Positions 18,071 through 30,331 are shown, counted from the stretch's first letter. The stretch is 64,000 bases of DNA from Lepiota brunneoincarnata (GCA_023014365.1 JAEBUN010000042.1:124001-188000), one strand, 5' to 3'. Program-made: numbers and translations. The notes: generated from the sequence alone by a model not told the origin.

Positions 18071-20569
18071 GTAATACCACAGACGAAAGCCGTATGTGGC
18101 TATCGGAACCACGCACGACCGATACAGAAGGCGCTTCTGGTCTGGCAGAAGCCCCCGGACGGAATTACCAAGCATCCCCATGGCCTTGACCGTGGAAATA
18201 GCCTTAGTAGAGTAGAAGCGAACATGCTCCTTAAACGTAAGGGCACGATCAAAATAGAAACCCAAGTACCTCCAATAGGTCTTGGGCCGAAGAGGGGTAG
18301 CGCCAGTGAACGGGGGAAACCCCAAGTCCACCGGGGGATTCTCACCGGAACGATCCCGTGAGAAATGGAAGAGCTTGGACTTATCGTGCTCCACGACCAG
18401 CGCGAACCGAGTGAAGGTGTCATGGACAACCTCGTAAGATCTGCGGAGCAGGACGCAATTAGCGTCCAAGTCCCAGGCCTGCACCACGATGGTGCCATCG
18501 TCGACGTAAGACAGGAGCGAGAGGCCCGGCTGAGGGAGCCGCCGCTCGATGATGTACATGGCTGGGGCCAAGTAGAGGCCGGACAGGACGGGTGAGAGGG
18601 CAGACCCCTGGCCCACCCCCACCTCCGCCCGGAACGGTTCAGACAGGAAGGAGTTCCAGGCATAGCTGGTAAACCTCCCCGTGAGATAAGAAGCAAAGAA
18701 CCGGCCCACACAAGGGGAAAACCCCTGCCGAGCCAGAACCGCGAGAAGCATCCCATGGTTCAGGGATGGGAAGAACTGTGCGATATCGAAGGCGAGAACA
18801 CTCGTCTTCAACCCGCGAGCCCACCCGGCACGCACAAGGTGCATGAGGTAGGCACCAGCATCTTCGGTGGATCGCTGGATCACACCGCCGAACTGGTTCG
18901 GATGGAACACGCCAAACTTGACAGCCTCAAACTGCAAGCGGCGCGAGATCATTTTCTCGATAAGCTTACCGAGAGTGTTAAGAAGGACGATCGGTCTGAA
19001 CGCCTTCGGAGTAGCATAGGAGGGCTTGCCAGGCTTCGGTATGATAACCGACACGCTCTCCTTAAAGTGACGAGGCCAATGTCCGCACTCCATGCAGGCA
19101 TCGGCGATCCGACAGACCAGACGGGCAACCGTCGGGCCCGCCAGAACGGACTTGAGGTGCGTCCACGTGACGTGGTCCGGACCAGGCGATGACAAAGAGG
19201 AGCACGCGCGCAGAGCCTCGTGCATCTCCAAGTCGGAGAAGACCGGCCACTCCCGCGGTGGGAGCGGATCGATCTGATCAAGAACCCCGACATCGACCGG
19301 GCGGTCATTGGCGGCGTTGTAAGAACCGTGGAGCCCCTCCCAGAGTTCCTCGAGAGTGTTGCAGGGGCGATCGCGATAGCGGATCGCCTCGCAGGGAGGC
19401 AACTTGCGCGCCCTGACCCAATCCATCAGGTCCCAGGGGCGCTTGTTGGTAGAAGCAATCTCCTCGATGCGCTCATCGAAGAACTTGCGCTTGGCGGCCT
19501 TCCAGGTCCGCTTAAACGTGCGAGCGTCCTCCCGGTCCCGAGACCGAGAGTACACCGCATAAGTGCGCGAGCACTCGTCGTCCCACCACGGCTTAGACCG
19601 CGAGACGACGCAGATCTCCCTGGAGTGGGCAAGCCACGCCTCGGAGAAGACCGCAGAGATAGCCAGGGCTACCTCGTCGATCCTGTCAGATGAGCCTAGG
19701 TCCGGAAAATCCAGCCCCATAAGCCCTGTCGAGACCTCAGCTAGGAACTCGGCCTCCTCGTCCGAGTCCCGCTTCAGTGAACGCCTGGGCACAGCCTCCT
19801 CGAAGGCTTCCAGAGGGATAACGATCCGAAGGGGGCAGTGGTCAGATTGACCCCGCAGATCGGGACACCGCATGGGAAGCGGCAGATGGCCCGCAGTCGC
19901 CCTCGCAAACACGAGGTCGATCACGGTAGAAGCGAGTCCCTCCTCAAAGGGGAAGTGCGTGGGGCCCGGGTTCTCAGGGAGCGAGAGGTCCAGGCCCAAC
20001 GAGTCCGCCGTTTCCAGCAGGGAGGCGGCAGCAGCAGGATTGTGGGGGGCCCACGGGTCCCACTGCGGCGATCGGCAGTTAAAGTCCCCCGATATGAGGG
20101 CGCACTGCGGGAGAGAGTCAACGGCGTCCGCAAGATAGCGGATGCCCGACTGCCTGTCGTCCGAGTAGACGTTGAGAAAGTACACGGCCTCCCCATGCAG
20201 AAACATGGAGACGGCCATGACGTCACGGTGATCGACGACATCACGTCGAAGCGAGGGGCGGAGCCGCATCATCCGGTTATGTACATACACCATAACCCGA
20301 GGAGGCTGATCCGGAGAAGAAGGAGGGCGGAACAGACACAGCCACTCCGGATGTTTGGGCGCACCGACGACCTCATCCCCATCAGGGTCGGAGGAAGACG
20401 GTACGCGACGGATGGAGCGCCAAGGCGGCTCCTGTAGTAAGAACATATCCACATCGCCTTTGAATTGTTCTAGTAAAGAGTCCACAAGAATGTAACTACG
20501 AAATACATTCTGTGACCATATACGACACGCTCTCCTCAATCTCCTAGGTTCCTGATGGTCCCTATTCAT
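18071..20569 (-). pseudogene. LINE-A ORF2, residues 1-833 (copy A6), broken at a rearrangement
   Basis: Open minus-strand frame of 833 codons: endonuclease (SQNV, QEPPW, SGDFNC, SDHCPL), linker, and RT with VIIPKPGKPSYATPK, LAFDIAQFF, QGSALSPVLS, SYVDDGTIV and YLGFYFD. It stops being LINE-A sense at …FRLWYY, where the opposite-strand poly(A) of the neighbouring half starts. The start ATG overlaps the ORF1 stop as in A1. Catalytic residues are intact, so loss of function comes from the break alone. Confidence 0.9.
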
Positions 20570-22760
20570 TGGGGTAAGCGGGGTTGACGCGGTGGGGAAC
20601 GGACCCTTACCGGAGAATCATACCGGCGCTCAATCCACTCCCGATCGAAGCGGTGAGCCCAGAATGGGCAGGCCGAAGCCGACGCAGCGTGAGCGCCGCC
20701 GCAATTCACGCACACAGGCGCGTGAGGGCAGGGACGGTCAGCGGGGGTAGGGGCAATGGGCGGCCTGTGATTGGGCTGCCCCTTGCAACACGACGCAAAC
20801 GCCCGATGGTTAGTCGGGGAATGCGGACCGCCGCAGTGAGAGCAGCGGATAGCCTCGCGCCGGCAGGCTAGAGAGGGGTGCCCCCACTTCCAGCAGCGCT
20901 GGCAGAGGGGGACACCGGGATTGGCCTTGGCAGGGATAATCCTGCACGGGGTGCCGTCGATAGTGATGACGCGTCGAGAGACCGTCTTCGCGTTAGAACC
21001 CTGTTGGGAGTCCCAGATTTCAAAGAACACGGTCGCCGTGTCCGCGGCGCGCGAGTTCTTGACGATGCGCGGCCTGGTGGCCAGCACAAAATACTCAGAC
21101 CACACAGAACGCTGCATGGCCTCGACAACCCGATCGGGCGTGAGCCAGGGCTGCCCGCCCCGGAACATAGGTGCGTCGAGGAGCTTGAGATAGCTCTTCG
21201 AGCGGGGGAGGTTCGCGTCGACGACGGCGTTGGGCCAGTTGCCGCGGACCGCGTTCCTGATAGTGCCAATGTCCAGTTCGCTGGGCACGGCGGTGGTGTA
21301 GCACGCTACATGTGAATCCATCTGCTGGACCCGTTCGATACGAACGAGCGAGCCCGCGGATGCCAGAGCGGCTGCCGCCACCCGATGAATCTCCGCGCAG
21401 ACGACGGGGCCCAGATTGGCTGGGAGACCGCCCCCTGCGAGGGTGAGCATGACCTGCTTGCGCGAAGGTCCAGACGTAGTCATCCTAGGCTTGGGGGCCT
21501 TGGGTGGCTGCTGGGCGGCCGCCGCCTGCCGATGAAACGAGACCACCTTATGAGAAGGCAGCCCCGGGAGAGCGCGCGCCAGGTCGACGAGACCCGACGG
21601 GGAAGAGACGGCCGCGGCCGCATAAGAGCGGGGCGGGGAACGAGGCTTGGTAGCCAGGTTGACGCGCGGAGGGGGGGGACCAGGAGGCGGCCTCGCAGCC
21701 AACCGAGCCCTGTCCGCCGCCGACAGCGGGGGAACATTGGCGGCTCGCGCCGCCCTGATGCGAGATGGCCGCTGCCCCGCGCCAGGGTTGCGGGCCACTG
21801 GGACAGGATTGCCCAACCCCGTGCGGGCCAGGTTCCTGAAGAATTGCTGAGTAGGCGCAGGACGCGCGTACCCAGCAGGAAAGCGCCCCAAATCCTCCGC
21901 CGGGGCAGGAGGCAGGGGGAGGCTGCCCTCCCAAGGGGTGCGGCGTGAGCCACCCGCCAGGGGAGCACCATCCACCTCCATAGGAGCCACAGAGGCCCTA
22001 GGAGAGGGGGCATGCATACTGCCCGCCACCCCAACAGGAGCGGGGGGTGCAGCAGAGTCCGGCCGTTTGCCCTTCCCTTGCGCAGGGGTAGGGGTGCCCG
22101 GCCTGGACGGACCATACACCTCAGAGGCCCACTCATGGAGCCTCATGGTGCGCTTGCCCTCCTCGAAGGGAATATCGTCCCAGTCCTGCTCTTCCACCTC
22201 GCGAAAGAGCCTGGCCAGGGAGCAGGCGACCTCCAAGCTGCCGCCTGCAGAAAGGTTGCCGCGCTTGGCTCTCTCCAGCCACAGCGCGACGACGTCGAGA
22301 GCGTCCGCCACGATCCCAGCCTCACCCTCTGCATCCGCAGGACTGCGGGAAAGGGCGAGGAAAGTGGGGACGAACTCGGGATCTTCCTCCTCATCCCTAA
22401 CAACGGGGCCGGGGGACGGCTCGGCTCCAGGGTCGACAGCCATCCTGGAGGAACCGGAGACCGATTCGAGGTCGAGCTCCTGCCTCAGAGGGGCGGAGGG
22501 CTCGGGCGTGCGGGTGCGCTTGGGACGGGGGTCACCGGGGCGTCATCCGGGTAGACGGCGGACTCGCGAGGCCTTTTGGGGGCCTCGGCAGCCGGGGTAG
22601 GGGCAGCAGCCTGCGATGCAGAGCTGTAGCCGGGTCGAGAGGAGCCGGAGGGGGCATCCTGAGTGCGGACGAAAGCCATGGCGAGAGGGTCCAGCGACGA
22701 AGGATCCGCCGGCGGAGGAGCTCCCGCCCCCTGTGAGGAGCGTGTAGACCTAGGAGGCAT
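20566..22760 (-). pseudogene. LINE-A ORF1 with one frameshift (copy A6)
   Basis: Same protein as 5417-7612, in reverse. The frame opens with MPPRSTRSSQG at 22760 but shifts after VTP near 22529, where a run of six C in A1 is five C here. The rest (SVSGSS… to the three CCHC knuckles) is open from 22443 to 20566. Apart from this single-base loss it is almost identical to A1, which marks a recent copy. A 118-bp 5' UTR follows to 22878. Confidence 0.92.
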
Positions 22761-22893
22761 GCGCGTAGGACTTTAAGATCGATGATCGGGCTAGCAGAGC
22801 TCGTTGCAGAGTAGAGTGAGTAGGGGTAGGCGGTGGCTGTGCAGCGAGATGATGGCGGTTGAAGTCCAAGAAGGGATGTGGCCAACGACCTTC

Positions 22894-22943
22894 TTTTTTT
22901 TTTTTTTTTTTTTTTTTTAAATCTCCAATTTATTACACGGGCC
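22894..22943 (-). mobile_element. Minute LINE-A insertion: poly(T) plus 25 bp of 3' end
   Basis: 25 T (22894-22918) then AAATCTCCAATTTATTACAC and five more LINE-A bases (22919-22943), between perfect 15-bp TSDs TGGCCAACGACCTTC (22879-22893 and 22944-22958). This is the reverse complement of the last 25 bases of LINE-A with its tail: a target-primed event aborted almost at once. Confidence 0.88.
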
Positions 22944-23508
22944 TGGCCAACGACCTTCCAATCATCGACTTGGAGGTGGACCCAGTCTGTGAGTCCCATA
23001 TCTCGAACCAGACAGTCGCAGTGTCTGATTTGTCGGAGTTCCTCCTGACCCTAGGGGGGCCCTGGAGGTTAAGGAAACCTCTATGCGACGACTGCCGCAT
23101 GATGTTCTTGATCCACTGACTGGTGATGCGTGACCCGTCAGGGGCAAAGAATGGGACGTCCGACACTTTCATGAAGGACTTGGAGGAGGGGACCGTGGCC
23201 GTAGGCTGCGATCCCACTGGGAAGAACCGGGAAGCCCAGTCCTGGATCACGTTAAGATCCGCCATTGATGCAACCGGGTCAGTCGCGAGAGAGATGCCAT
23301 CGTACGCTGGAGAAGCCGACGTGACGTTGAGGGAGGACTTCGCATTAAGGAGGGCACGATTAGCCCCTGCAACGACCTGAGACAGATCCTTGATCAGGGG
23401 CCTAGGGCCCATGAACAGGATGACAATCTGGTGCCTAGGGGGGCCAGCGGTAGTGTTGCGAGGCCTCTTGTGAGGTCTCCCAGACGACGGAGTGGGGGAT
23501 CACCTACC
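22944..23508 (-). pseudogene. LINE-B ORF1 fragment
   Basis: Minus-strand frame (about 23412-22944) of the LINE-B gag-like protein middle: GPRPLIKDLSQVVAGANRALL, TVPSSKSFMKVSDVPFF, and TATVWFEIWDSQTGS, the block just before the zinc knuckles. It is the LINE-B counterpart of the TATVFFEIWDSQ block of LINE-A. At about 23509 it meets LINE-B ORF2 in the opposite orientation, so this is an inversion or fold-back junction. Confidence 0.82.
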
Positions 23509-24663
23509 AGGTGCTTTCGCGGTCGGGTTTCGCACCGGAGCTGGTGCAATTCTTCGGCTCCTACCTGGTTGGGAGGTCTACCACGTACATGTGAAATTCC
23601 TTTCAGTCTGACCCTAGACAGGTGGATGTGGGAGTGGGGCAGGGCTCTGCTCTGTCCCCTGTCCTGTCTGTCCTGTATCTCGCCCCCCTGGTGTACTTGT
23701 ACTACCAGCGGACCCCCAGCCTCAATGTTGATATGCTTTCGTATGTTGACGACGGGACCCTTATAGTCCAGACCAAGAGCTGGGAGGACAACGTTACTGC
23801 CCTGCAGGTGGCTTACCGCTGCATACATAGGCTCTTTGACTCTTTTGGCCTCACGCTTGAGCATACCAAGTCTGAGGTCTTTCACTTCTCTTGTAACCTG
23901 AGACATGCCAATCCGCCCATTGACCTGGGCTTCCATCCGTACATGGGGGACACCCCCGTGAAGCCCAAGCCGTTTTGGTGGTACTTGGGCTTCTATTTCG
24001 ACCACGCTCTCACTTTTCGCAAGCACGTCCGCTACTATTCTACCAAGGCTTTCTCCACGGTTGGTGCAATGGGGATGCTTGGTAATTCAACCCAGGGATT
24101 GCTTCCTGACCAGAAGCGCCTCCTCTACTGGTCCTGCGTGGTTCCTATTGCCACGTATGGATTTCATATGTGGTATCATGAGGGTTTCCGCAACAAGGGA
24201 ATCCTCAAGATGTTTAACTCCATGCAGCAGCGAGCCGCTAACTGGATCATCGGTGCATTTCGCACGTCCCCAACTGGAGGGGCAGAGGCCCTGGCAGGCC
24301 TTCTGCCCTTCCGGCTGCATCTTAAGAAGCTGGCATCCCGAACTATATTCCGGGTTGCCACTCTTGCGGCTAATCATCCGCTCCGGCCCCTGCTGGGCCA
24401 TGAGTTTAGGGGGAGTTCTCCGGAACACCTGCGAGCTATCTCGACTCTCACCCCTGCGCTTCGGCCTAAGGTGAAGAGTGCTCTTATAGAGGTACAGGCA
24501 GTGCTTCCACAGCTTACTGAGCCCTTCTCCCTGTTTGCGGACGAGAACAGGCCAGGTCTCTGTCTTTTGAACCGCTTCTCGGAGCGGATCAAATTTAGAC
24601 TCTATACCGTTGATCCAGAAGGGAATTCGAAGGAACGGCACCTTGACGGACTGCATGCCTCCA
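23509..24663 (+). pseudogene. LINE-B ORF2 fragment, RT to linker
   Basis: Plus-strand LINE-B RT from just after motif A: SRSGFAPELVQFFGSYLVGRSTTYM then TGA (Trp in the family), QGSALSPVLS, SYVDDGTLIVQ with an intact box, YLGFYFDHALTFRKH, thumb, and on to HLDGLHAS at 24663, where copy B1 begins. The open frame running on to 25208 is read-through into the B1 5' UTR and is not meaningful there. Confidence 0.85.
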
Positions 24664-24784
24664 CATCGCTTCTTGATCTGGTACTCCCACCAGCAATGTG
24701 CACAGCCACACCCACCTCGACGCTTTATCTCTCATCCTGCGCACCCCCGCTGTTAGATTCGACTAGGAGCACTCACAACCCCAC

Positions 24785-26267
24785 ATATCCTCCTTGGCCT
24801 CCCAACAGGCTGCACAAGGAGGGGCGGATCATGGCAGATCCCGTGGTTCAGGTTGTGGCCCCCCCCCTACCCCCTCCACCGACCCATTGGACGTCCTGTC
24901 CCCCGGCTCCCCGAGGAGCCCTCTTCAAGAGCCCGCTGGCCACTACGGTACAGCAGCAAGCATGCATGCTGCGGTTTCCCCACCTCGTGGGATGGCCGTC
25001 GACCCGGTGGAGACGCCGAGGCAGGCTCAACCTGTCTCCCGCCTCTCTGCATTTTCTAACAACTCGTGGTCGTCTTCCAAGCGGCTGCGGCGTAACTCCA
25101 GCGAAGGGGGTCGTCCCCTCTTTGCCCCACCTGCGATCTCCCCCCTGCGGGTTGACTTGGATGTTGCTCCGAGCAGCGACAGTCAGGCTGATCACCTGCA
25201 GGCCATAGCAGAGTCGTTTGATCAGGCGATAGAGTACTTGGTGAAGCATACCGAGGTCCTCATGACGGGCCCCTCCTGGGAGAGGGCCTGGCACGCTTTT
25301 GATGGTCTCCTGCGGCGCACTGGGCGCTGCGGGTTCCTTAATTATGGGCTGAAGTGCGAGGGGAACGACGAGTCCACCCTCCGTCAGTCTATTATCGATG
25401 GGATGCGCCCTTTTGGGAGGGACATCTCGGATGTCCCTGAGGTAGTAAGGCCTCCCAACCGGGTCAAACCAGCTGAGCCTGCCCCGCCCTCTCGACCGGC
25501 CATTATGCCGGCTCCCATGGATACAGCCCCCAACGCCAGAGCCTCCTCGGCCGCGCCGTCTGGAGGGGCTAAGTCCTCCAACTCCAAGGGTAAGGGCAAG
25601 GCCCCCCCTCCCCCTGCGCCGCCACCCAACCCTAGAGGTCCGGGCCCATCGCAAGCAGGCACATCTTACGCGAGGTCGGCGGTTCCGCCGCCACCGCCTA
25701 AGGTGAATCTCTCCACCAAGCCCAGGGGCGTGAAACGCTCCTTCGCTCAGGTGGCCGCCGCCCCCCCAGTCTCAAGGGATGGCGATACGAAGGTTGCAGA
25801 GGCCATTCCTGCCATGGTGAGGGCCTTCCCGCACCTGTCCCCCGCGGATATCCTCCACACTGTTGGTAGGGGATCCCCCACTCCATCATCTGGGAGACCT
25901 CGCAACACTACCGCTGGCCCCACTAGATGCCAGATTGTCATCCTGTTTGTGGGTCCTAGGCCCCCGATCAAGGATCTGTCTCAGGTCGTCGTGGGGGCTA
26001 ATCGTGCCCTCCTCAATGTGAAGTCCTCCCTCAATGTCACATCGGCCTCTCGCAAACCCACCGGTTGCCGGTACTGCTGAGGGCACTCCATGCCCTCATC
26101 AGCCCTGTTGTAAGAACTGTGGCGGTCCCCATGCCGCCCACGACAAGAAATGCCCTTTCTGGCGCAAGCGTTTTGAGGACAGTTGGGCCAAGAAGCGTTA
26201 TCAGGAGGTACAAGGTTCCTGTACCACCCCCAAGGTCTCGCTAACTCAGCCTAGGAGTAATGCCTAG
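24785..26267 (+). pseudogene. LINE-B ORF1 (gag-like), start lost and internal deletion
   Basis: Compared with B6, whose frame begins MSSSASQQ, the start here reads ATA (24785-24787). The protein is Pro/Ser-rich at first, has a conserved block (AESFDQAIEYLVKHTE… WERAWHAFDGLLRRTG) near the middle, then a proline-rich stretch and the globular gag-like part (IVILFVGPRPPIKDLSQ). At about 26050 a deletion removes the end of the globular part and the first knuckles and shifts frame. The last knuckle (CKNCGGPHAAHDKKC) remains and the frame ends TAG at 26265-26267. The ORF1 stop and ORF2 start overlap within ATGCCTAG. Confidence 0.85.
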
Positions 26268-29200
26268 GTACCTAAACGAGTTACATATATGCTCTCAGAA
26301 TGTAAACCGTAATTATATTCTGCTGGACTCCTATCTCGAGTTGTATAAAAATGACTTTGACATCTTGTTCGTGCAAGAGCCCCCTTGGCGAAACCTCCGT
26401 AAGGCTCCCTCTACTGTCTCCAGGGATGGTGAGGATGTTGTAGGCGCTCCGCTCCATCCAGAGTGGGTGTACATCTGGAACCCTCAGCTGGGCGATACGT
26501 CCCCGCGAGTGTTGGCTTATGTCCACTCGAGGCTGAAGCTGTTGCGACCATCCCTTCGCAGGGACTTGGTCGACCACCGTGACATTATGGTTGTGTCCCT
26601 GTGGCAAGGGGGGCACACCTTTAATCTTATGAACGTCTATTCGGACAACCGCCACACCGCCATTCTGGCCCTTTAGGGGCTGGTGGATTCCCTGCCTGCC
26701 ATGACATATATGGCAGGCGACTTCAATTGTCACTCGGAGCAGTGGGATCCTAATCGGGTCTCGCATCTGGGGATCGCCCAATCTCTCTTGGAGGTTGGGA
26801 TGGATCTGGGGCTTGAATTGGTGCTCCCGGTGGTTCCGGGCCCAACTCACTTCCCACACGATACGAATCTATCACCATCGGTGATCGATCTCGTCTTCCT
26901 TCCGATGGCTTGAGATCCTGACCTCAGGCCCCTGATCGATCTTGAGATGCGTGGTCCTTCGGACCACGCGCCTCTTACTCTAGTTCTCCCAGTCACTCGA
27001 TTTATGACCGGAGTGATCTGTCGTGTTCTGAGGCCTGATAGCAACGAAGAGTCGAAGTTTGTGGCTCAAATATGTGAGGGGCTTGCCGCTTTGCAGCTGC
27101 CCTTGGTCACTCCTGTGGAGGTAGAGGCCGTAGCTCGTATCATCTCTTAGGCCTGGGATGCTTTCGCCGAGGAGGTATTCATTGTAGGGCGGTCTAATCC
27201 TTGGTGGAATGACGACTGCACTGCCGCCATTAGGGCATGTCGGGCTTCCCCCTCAGGGGAGGCATGGTATGAGTTCTGGTGTGCCGCTAAGGCTGTCAAA
27301 CGCAAGTTCTTCGATGAGAAGATTGAGAAGATTGCTTCTGCAAACAAGCGCCCCTGGGATTTGATGGCCTGGGTCAAGCAGCGCAAGTTACCGGCATGTG
27401 ATGCGATTCAGCACAGTGGCGTGCCATGTTACAATATGGACTCCCTGTGGGATGCCCTCCACAGTACCTACAACGTGGCCTCTGGCCGCGCTGTAGATCC
27501 CTCTGTATTGAACACTCTCCCCATGCAGGCAGAGAGGGTGTGGTACCCCTTCTCCGCTTTGGAGCTCGAGGACGCTTTACGTTCTTGCGCGAAGAAGTCT
27601 GCTCCCAGGCCCGACCACGTTACGTGGTTGTACCTGAAGGATATGGATATCGTGGCGGACCGCACGTCCTGCCGCATGTTCGTCGATCTCGCCAATGCCT
27701 GCCTGACGGCAGGGCATTGACCTGATTATTTCAAGGAGTCTAACTCGGTGGTCATACCTAAGCCGGGGAAGCCCTCATACTCTACCCCCAAGGCCTTTCG
27801 GCCGATTGTGTTGCTTAACACATTGGGTAAACTCGTGGAGAAAATGATCTCCAACCGCCTCCAGTTTGACTGTGTCAAGTGGGGGGTGTTTCATCCCAAC
27901 CAGGTTGGCGGTATCCGTCAGAAGTCCACTGAGGACGCCAGGTTGATCCTCACCCATCTCATTCGTGCGGGGTGGGCTCAGGGCTTGCGGACTAGCATTG
28001 TGGCCTTTGACATCGCTCAGTTCTTCCCTTTGCTGAATCATGGTATGATTTTGGCAGTGCTGTCACGGTCGGGTTTCGCGCCTGAGTTGGTGCAATTCTT
28101 CGGCTCCTACCTGGTTGGGAGGTCTACCACATACTTGTGGAATTCCTTTCGGTCTGACCCTAGACAGGCGGATGTGGAAGTGGGGCAGGGCTCTGCTCTG
28201 TCCCCTGTCCTGTCCACCCTGTATCTCGCCCCCCTGGTGTACTTGTATTACCAGCGGACCCCCGGCCTCGGCATCGACATGCTTTCATATGTCGACGATG
28301 GGACCCTTATAGTCCAAACCAAGAACTGGGAGGACAACGTTACTGCCCTGCAGGTGGCGTATTGCTGCGTGCACGGGCTCTTTGACTTCTTTGGCCTCAT
28401 GCTTGAGCATACCAAGTCGGAGGTCTTCCACTTCTCTCGCCACCTGAGAGATACCAACCCGCCCATTGACTTGGGCTTCCATCCGTACACAGGGACACCC
28501 CCTTGAAACCCAAGCCATTTTGGTGGTACTTGGGCTTCTATTTTGATCGTGCTCTCACCTTTCGCAAGCACGTCTGCTACTATTCTACCAAGGCATTCTC
28601 CACGGTTGGTGCGATAGGGATGCTTGGTAATTCAACCCGGGGGTTGCCTCCTGACCAGAAGCACCTCCTCTACCGATCCTGCGTGGTGCCTATTGCCACG
28701 TATGGGTTTCGTTTGTGGTATCACGAGGGTTTCCGTAACAAGGGAATCCTCAAGATGTTTAACTCCATGCAGCAGCAAGCCGCTAACTGGATCATCGGTG
28801 CGTTTTGCACGTTCCCAACCGGGGGGGCAGAGGCCCTGGCGGGCCTTCTGCCCTTCTGGCTGCACCTTAGGAAGCTGGCGTCCTGAACAATATTCCGGGT
28901 TGCCACTCTTGCAGCTAATTACCTGCTTTGGCCCTTGCTGGGCCATGAGTTTAGGGGGAGTTCTCTGGAACACCCGTAAGCTATCTCGACTCTCACCCCT
29001 GCGCTTCGGCCTAAGGTGAAGAGTGCTCTTATGGAGGTACAGGCAGTACTTCCACAGCTTACTGAGCCTTTCTCCCCATTTGCGGACAAGAACAGGCCAG
29101 GTCTCTGTCTCTTGGACCACTTCTCGGAATGGATCAAGTTTAGGCTTTACACCATTGATCCGGAGGGGGATTCGAAGCAACGGCATCTCGACAGACTGCA

Positions 29201-29771
29201 TGCCTCCATTCGGAGGGCACAGTCCGATCCGTCGTCTGTCTGCATAGCGGCTGGTGCCCACTGGCTGCCATGCGGAAGACTGCAGGCTGTTTCGGCGGCA
29301 TGCGTGTTTGTAGGCGGGCGTCTGGTCAAGCAGGCTAGACAGGTCGCGGGGAGGGTTCTGCTCGCTGACGCGGAGCTCCACTCCATTCGGTTGGGAGTAA
29401 GCATGGTCCTAGACCATGCGGAAACCGACTACATCTTTATCTACACCAGCTCTGCAGGTGGAGCCCGCAGAGCTGTTGATCCCTCTGTGCACGCCAGCCA
29501 GGCTCACTCCCTGGAGGTATGTCGGTCCCTGGACCACTGGTTGTCTTCCAAGGCCCAGCGGACTGTTACTTTTTGGCAGGTGCCTGCGGGCTCTGTTGCA
29601 GAACTTCACTCCGACGCCATCACAATGGCGAAGGAGCTCCGTGTATCACTAGGCGCTCGCCCAGCGACTACTATTGCGGGACTCTCTTCCCTACCTTCAT
29701 TGGTAGTTATACCATGTATTAGTTGCCTCGTAGCTAGTGCACGCAGACTGCGTTCGAGCACCGCGTTATAA
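26260..29771 (+). pseudogene. LINE-B ORF2 (endonuclease-RT-RNase H), many stops
   Basis: Starts MPRYLNELHICSQNVN. Endonuclease motifs (FVQEPPW, AGDFNCH, PSDHAPL), RT motifs (PKPGKPSYSTPK, VAFDIAQFFP, QGSALSPVLS, SYVDDGTLIVQ) and RNase H pieces are recognisable. It is broken by a TAG near 26674, TGA near 26911, TAG near 27148, TGA near 27718, a frameshift near 28490, TGA near 28884 and TAA near 28977. Most stops are C-to-T or G-to-A changes of CAG, CGA or TGG codons. The RNase H part (29150-29650) then runs into a truncated 3' UTR. Dead copy; the decay pattern is described in the findings. Confidence 0.9.
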
Positions 29772-29801
29772 ATTGTTGATTGCAAAAAAAAAAAAAAAAA
29801 A

Positions 29802-30213
29802 AGATGCAGCGTCAGGCTGCACTCTGGATTACCGGCGCCTTTAGGACATCGCCCGATGGGGGGGTTGGGGCCATTGCAGGCCTGATCCCCATTCATCTTC
29901 ATCTCCGGAAGCTTCGTGACCATGCTGAGTTGCGGTACGCGACGCTTGCTCCAGGTCACCCCGTTCATGCCCTCCTTGGCTGGGGCTACAGTGGTGATCT
30001 CTGGTCTTATGCCCGGTCTATAGCCAGGCTCCCTCCCCGTGAGTTGATTAAGGTGAAGGGGCCTGTTGTCGACGCTAACCAGCGTCTTGCTGCCCTCGCT
30101 GGGCCTTTCGACGTGGTTGTGCCAGAGGCTTGGCCAGGGTGCCGTCTCTTGGACATGTACCCGGGGTGGGTCCACTTCCATTCCTACGACCAGGGGGCGG
30201 AGGATGCCCTTGC
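29802..30213 (+). pseudogene. LINE-A ORF2 fragment (left part of the host of A3)
   Basis: Plus-strand codons from RMQRQAALWITGAFRTSP to YDQGAEDALA, just before the RNase H domain. It ends in the 14-bp TSD GAGGATGCCCTTGC (30200-30213) and continues at 46968 on the far side of A3 with the same 14 bp. Many CpG sites are lost, so this host copy is older than A3. Confidence 0.88.
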
Positions 30214-30331
30214 CATCCCTTCTTGGACTTCAACCACCATCACCTCGCTGCACAGCCACCGCCTACCCCTACTCACTCTACTCTGCAACGAGCTCTACTG
30301 GTCCGATCGCCGATCTTAAAGTCTAACGCGC

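Larger units (their letters stand above)
18071..22878 (-). mobile_element. LINE-A copy A6, 5' two-thirds
   Basis: 5' end CATCCCTTC at 22878, 5' UTR, ORF1 and the first 833 codons of ORF2. Its 3' third is the facing segment 15351-17702 plus the 3' end at 14666. The base after its 5' end begins TGGCCAACGACCTTC, also the TSD of the minute insertion at 22894-22943. After undoing the local inversion, its 3' flank is the 16-bp copia LTR sequence at 14650-14665, which pairs with the flank of A1's 5' end (5284-5299). A1 and A6 therefore seem to have exchanged flanks. Confidence 0.8.
24664..29801 (+). mobile_element. LINE-B copy B1 (5' complete, internally deleted)
   Basis: Starts CATCGCTTCTTGATCTGG, matching the start of B6 (53402, CATTGCTTCTTG) and resembling the LINE-A 5' end. 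It has a 5' UTR of about 120 bp, ORF1, an overlapping ORF2, a shortened 3' end (AGTTATACCATGTATTAG… GTTATAAATTGTTGATT) and poly(A) to 29801. Deletions lie in ORF1 (about 26050) and between the ORF2 RNase H region and the 3' UTR (about 29690). I could not match a TSD. Confidence 0.85.

Noticed and set aside
17699..20569. 956-aa ORF2 with a poly-Phe stretch and unique C-terminus
   Set aside because: The Phe run is the opposite-strand poly(A) of the facing LINE-A half; the C-terminus is antisense 3' UTR.
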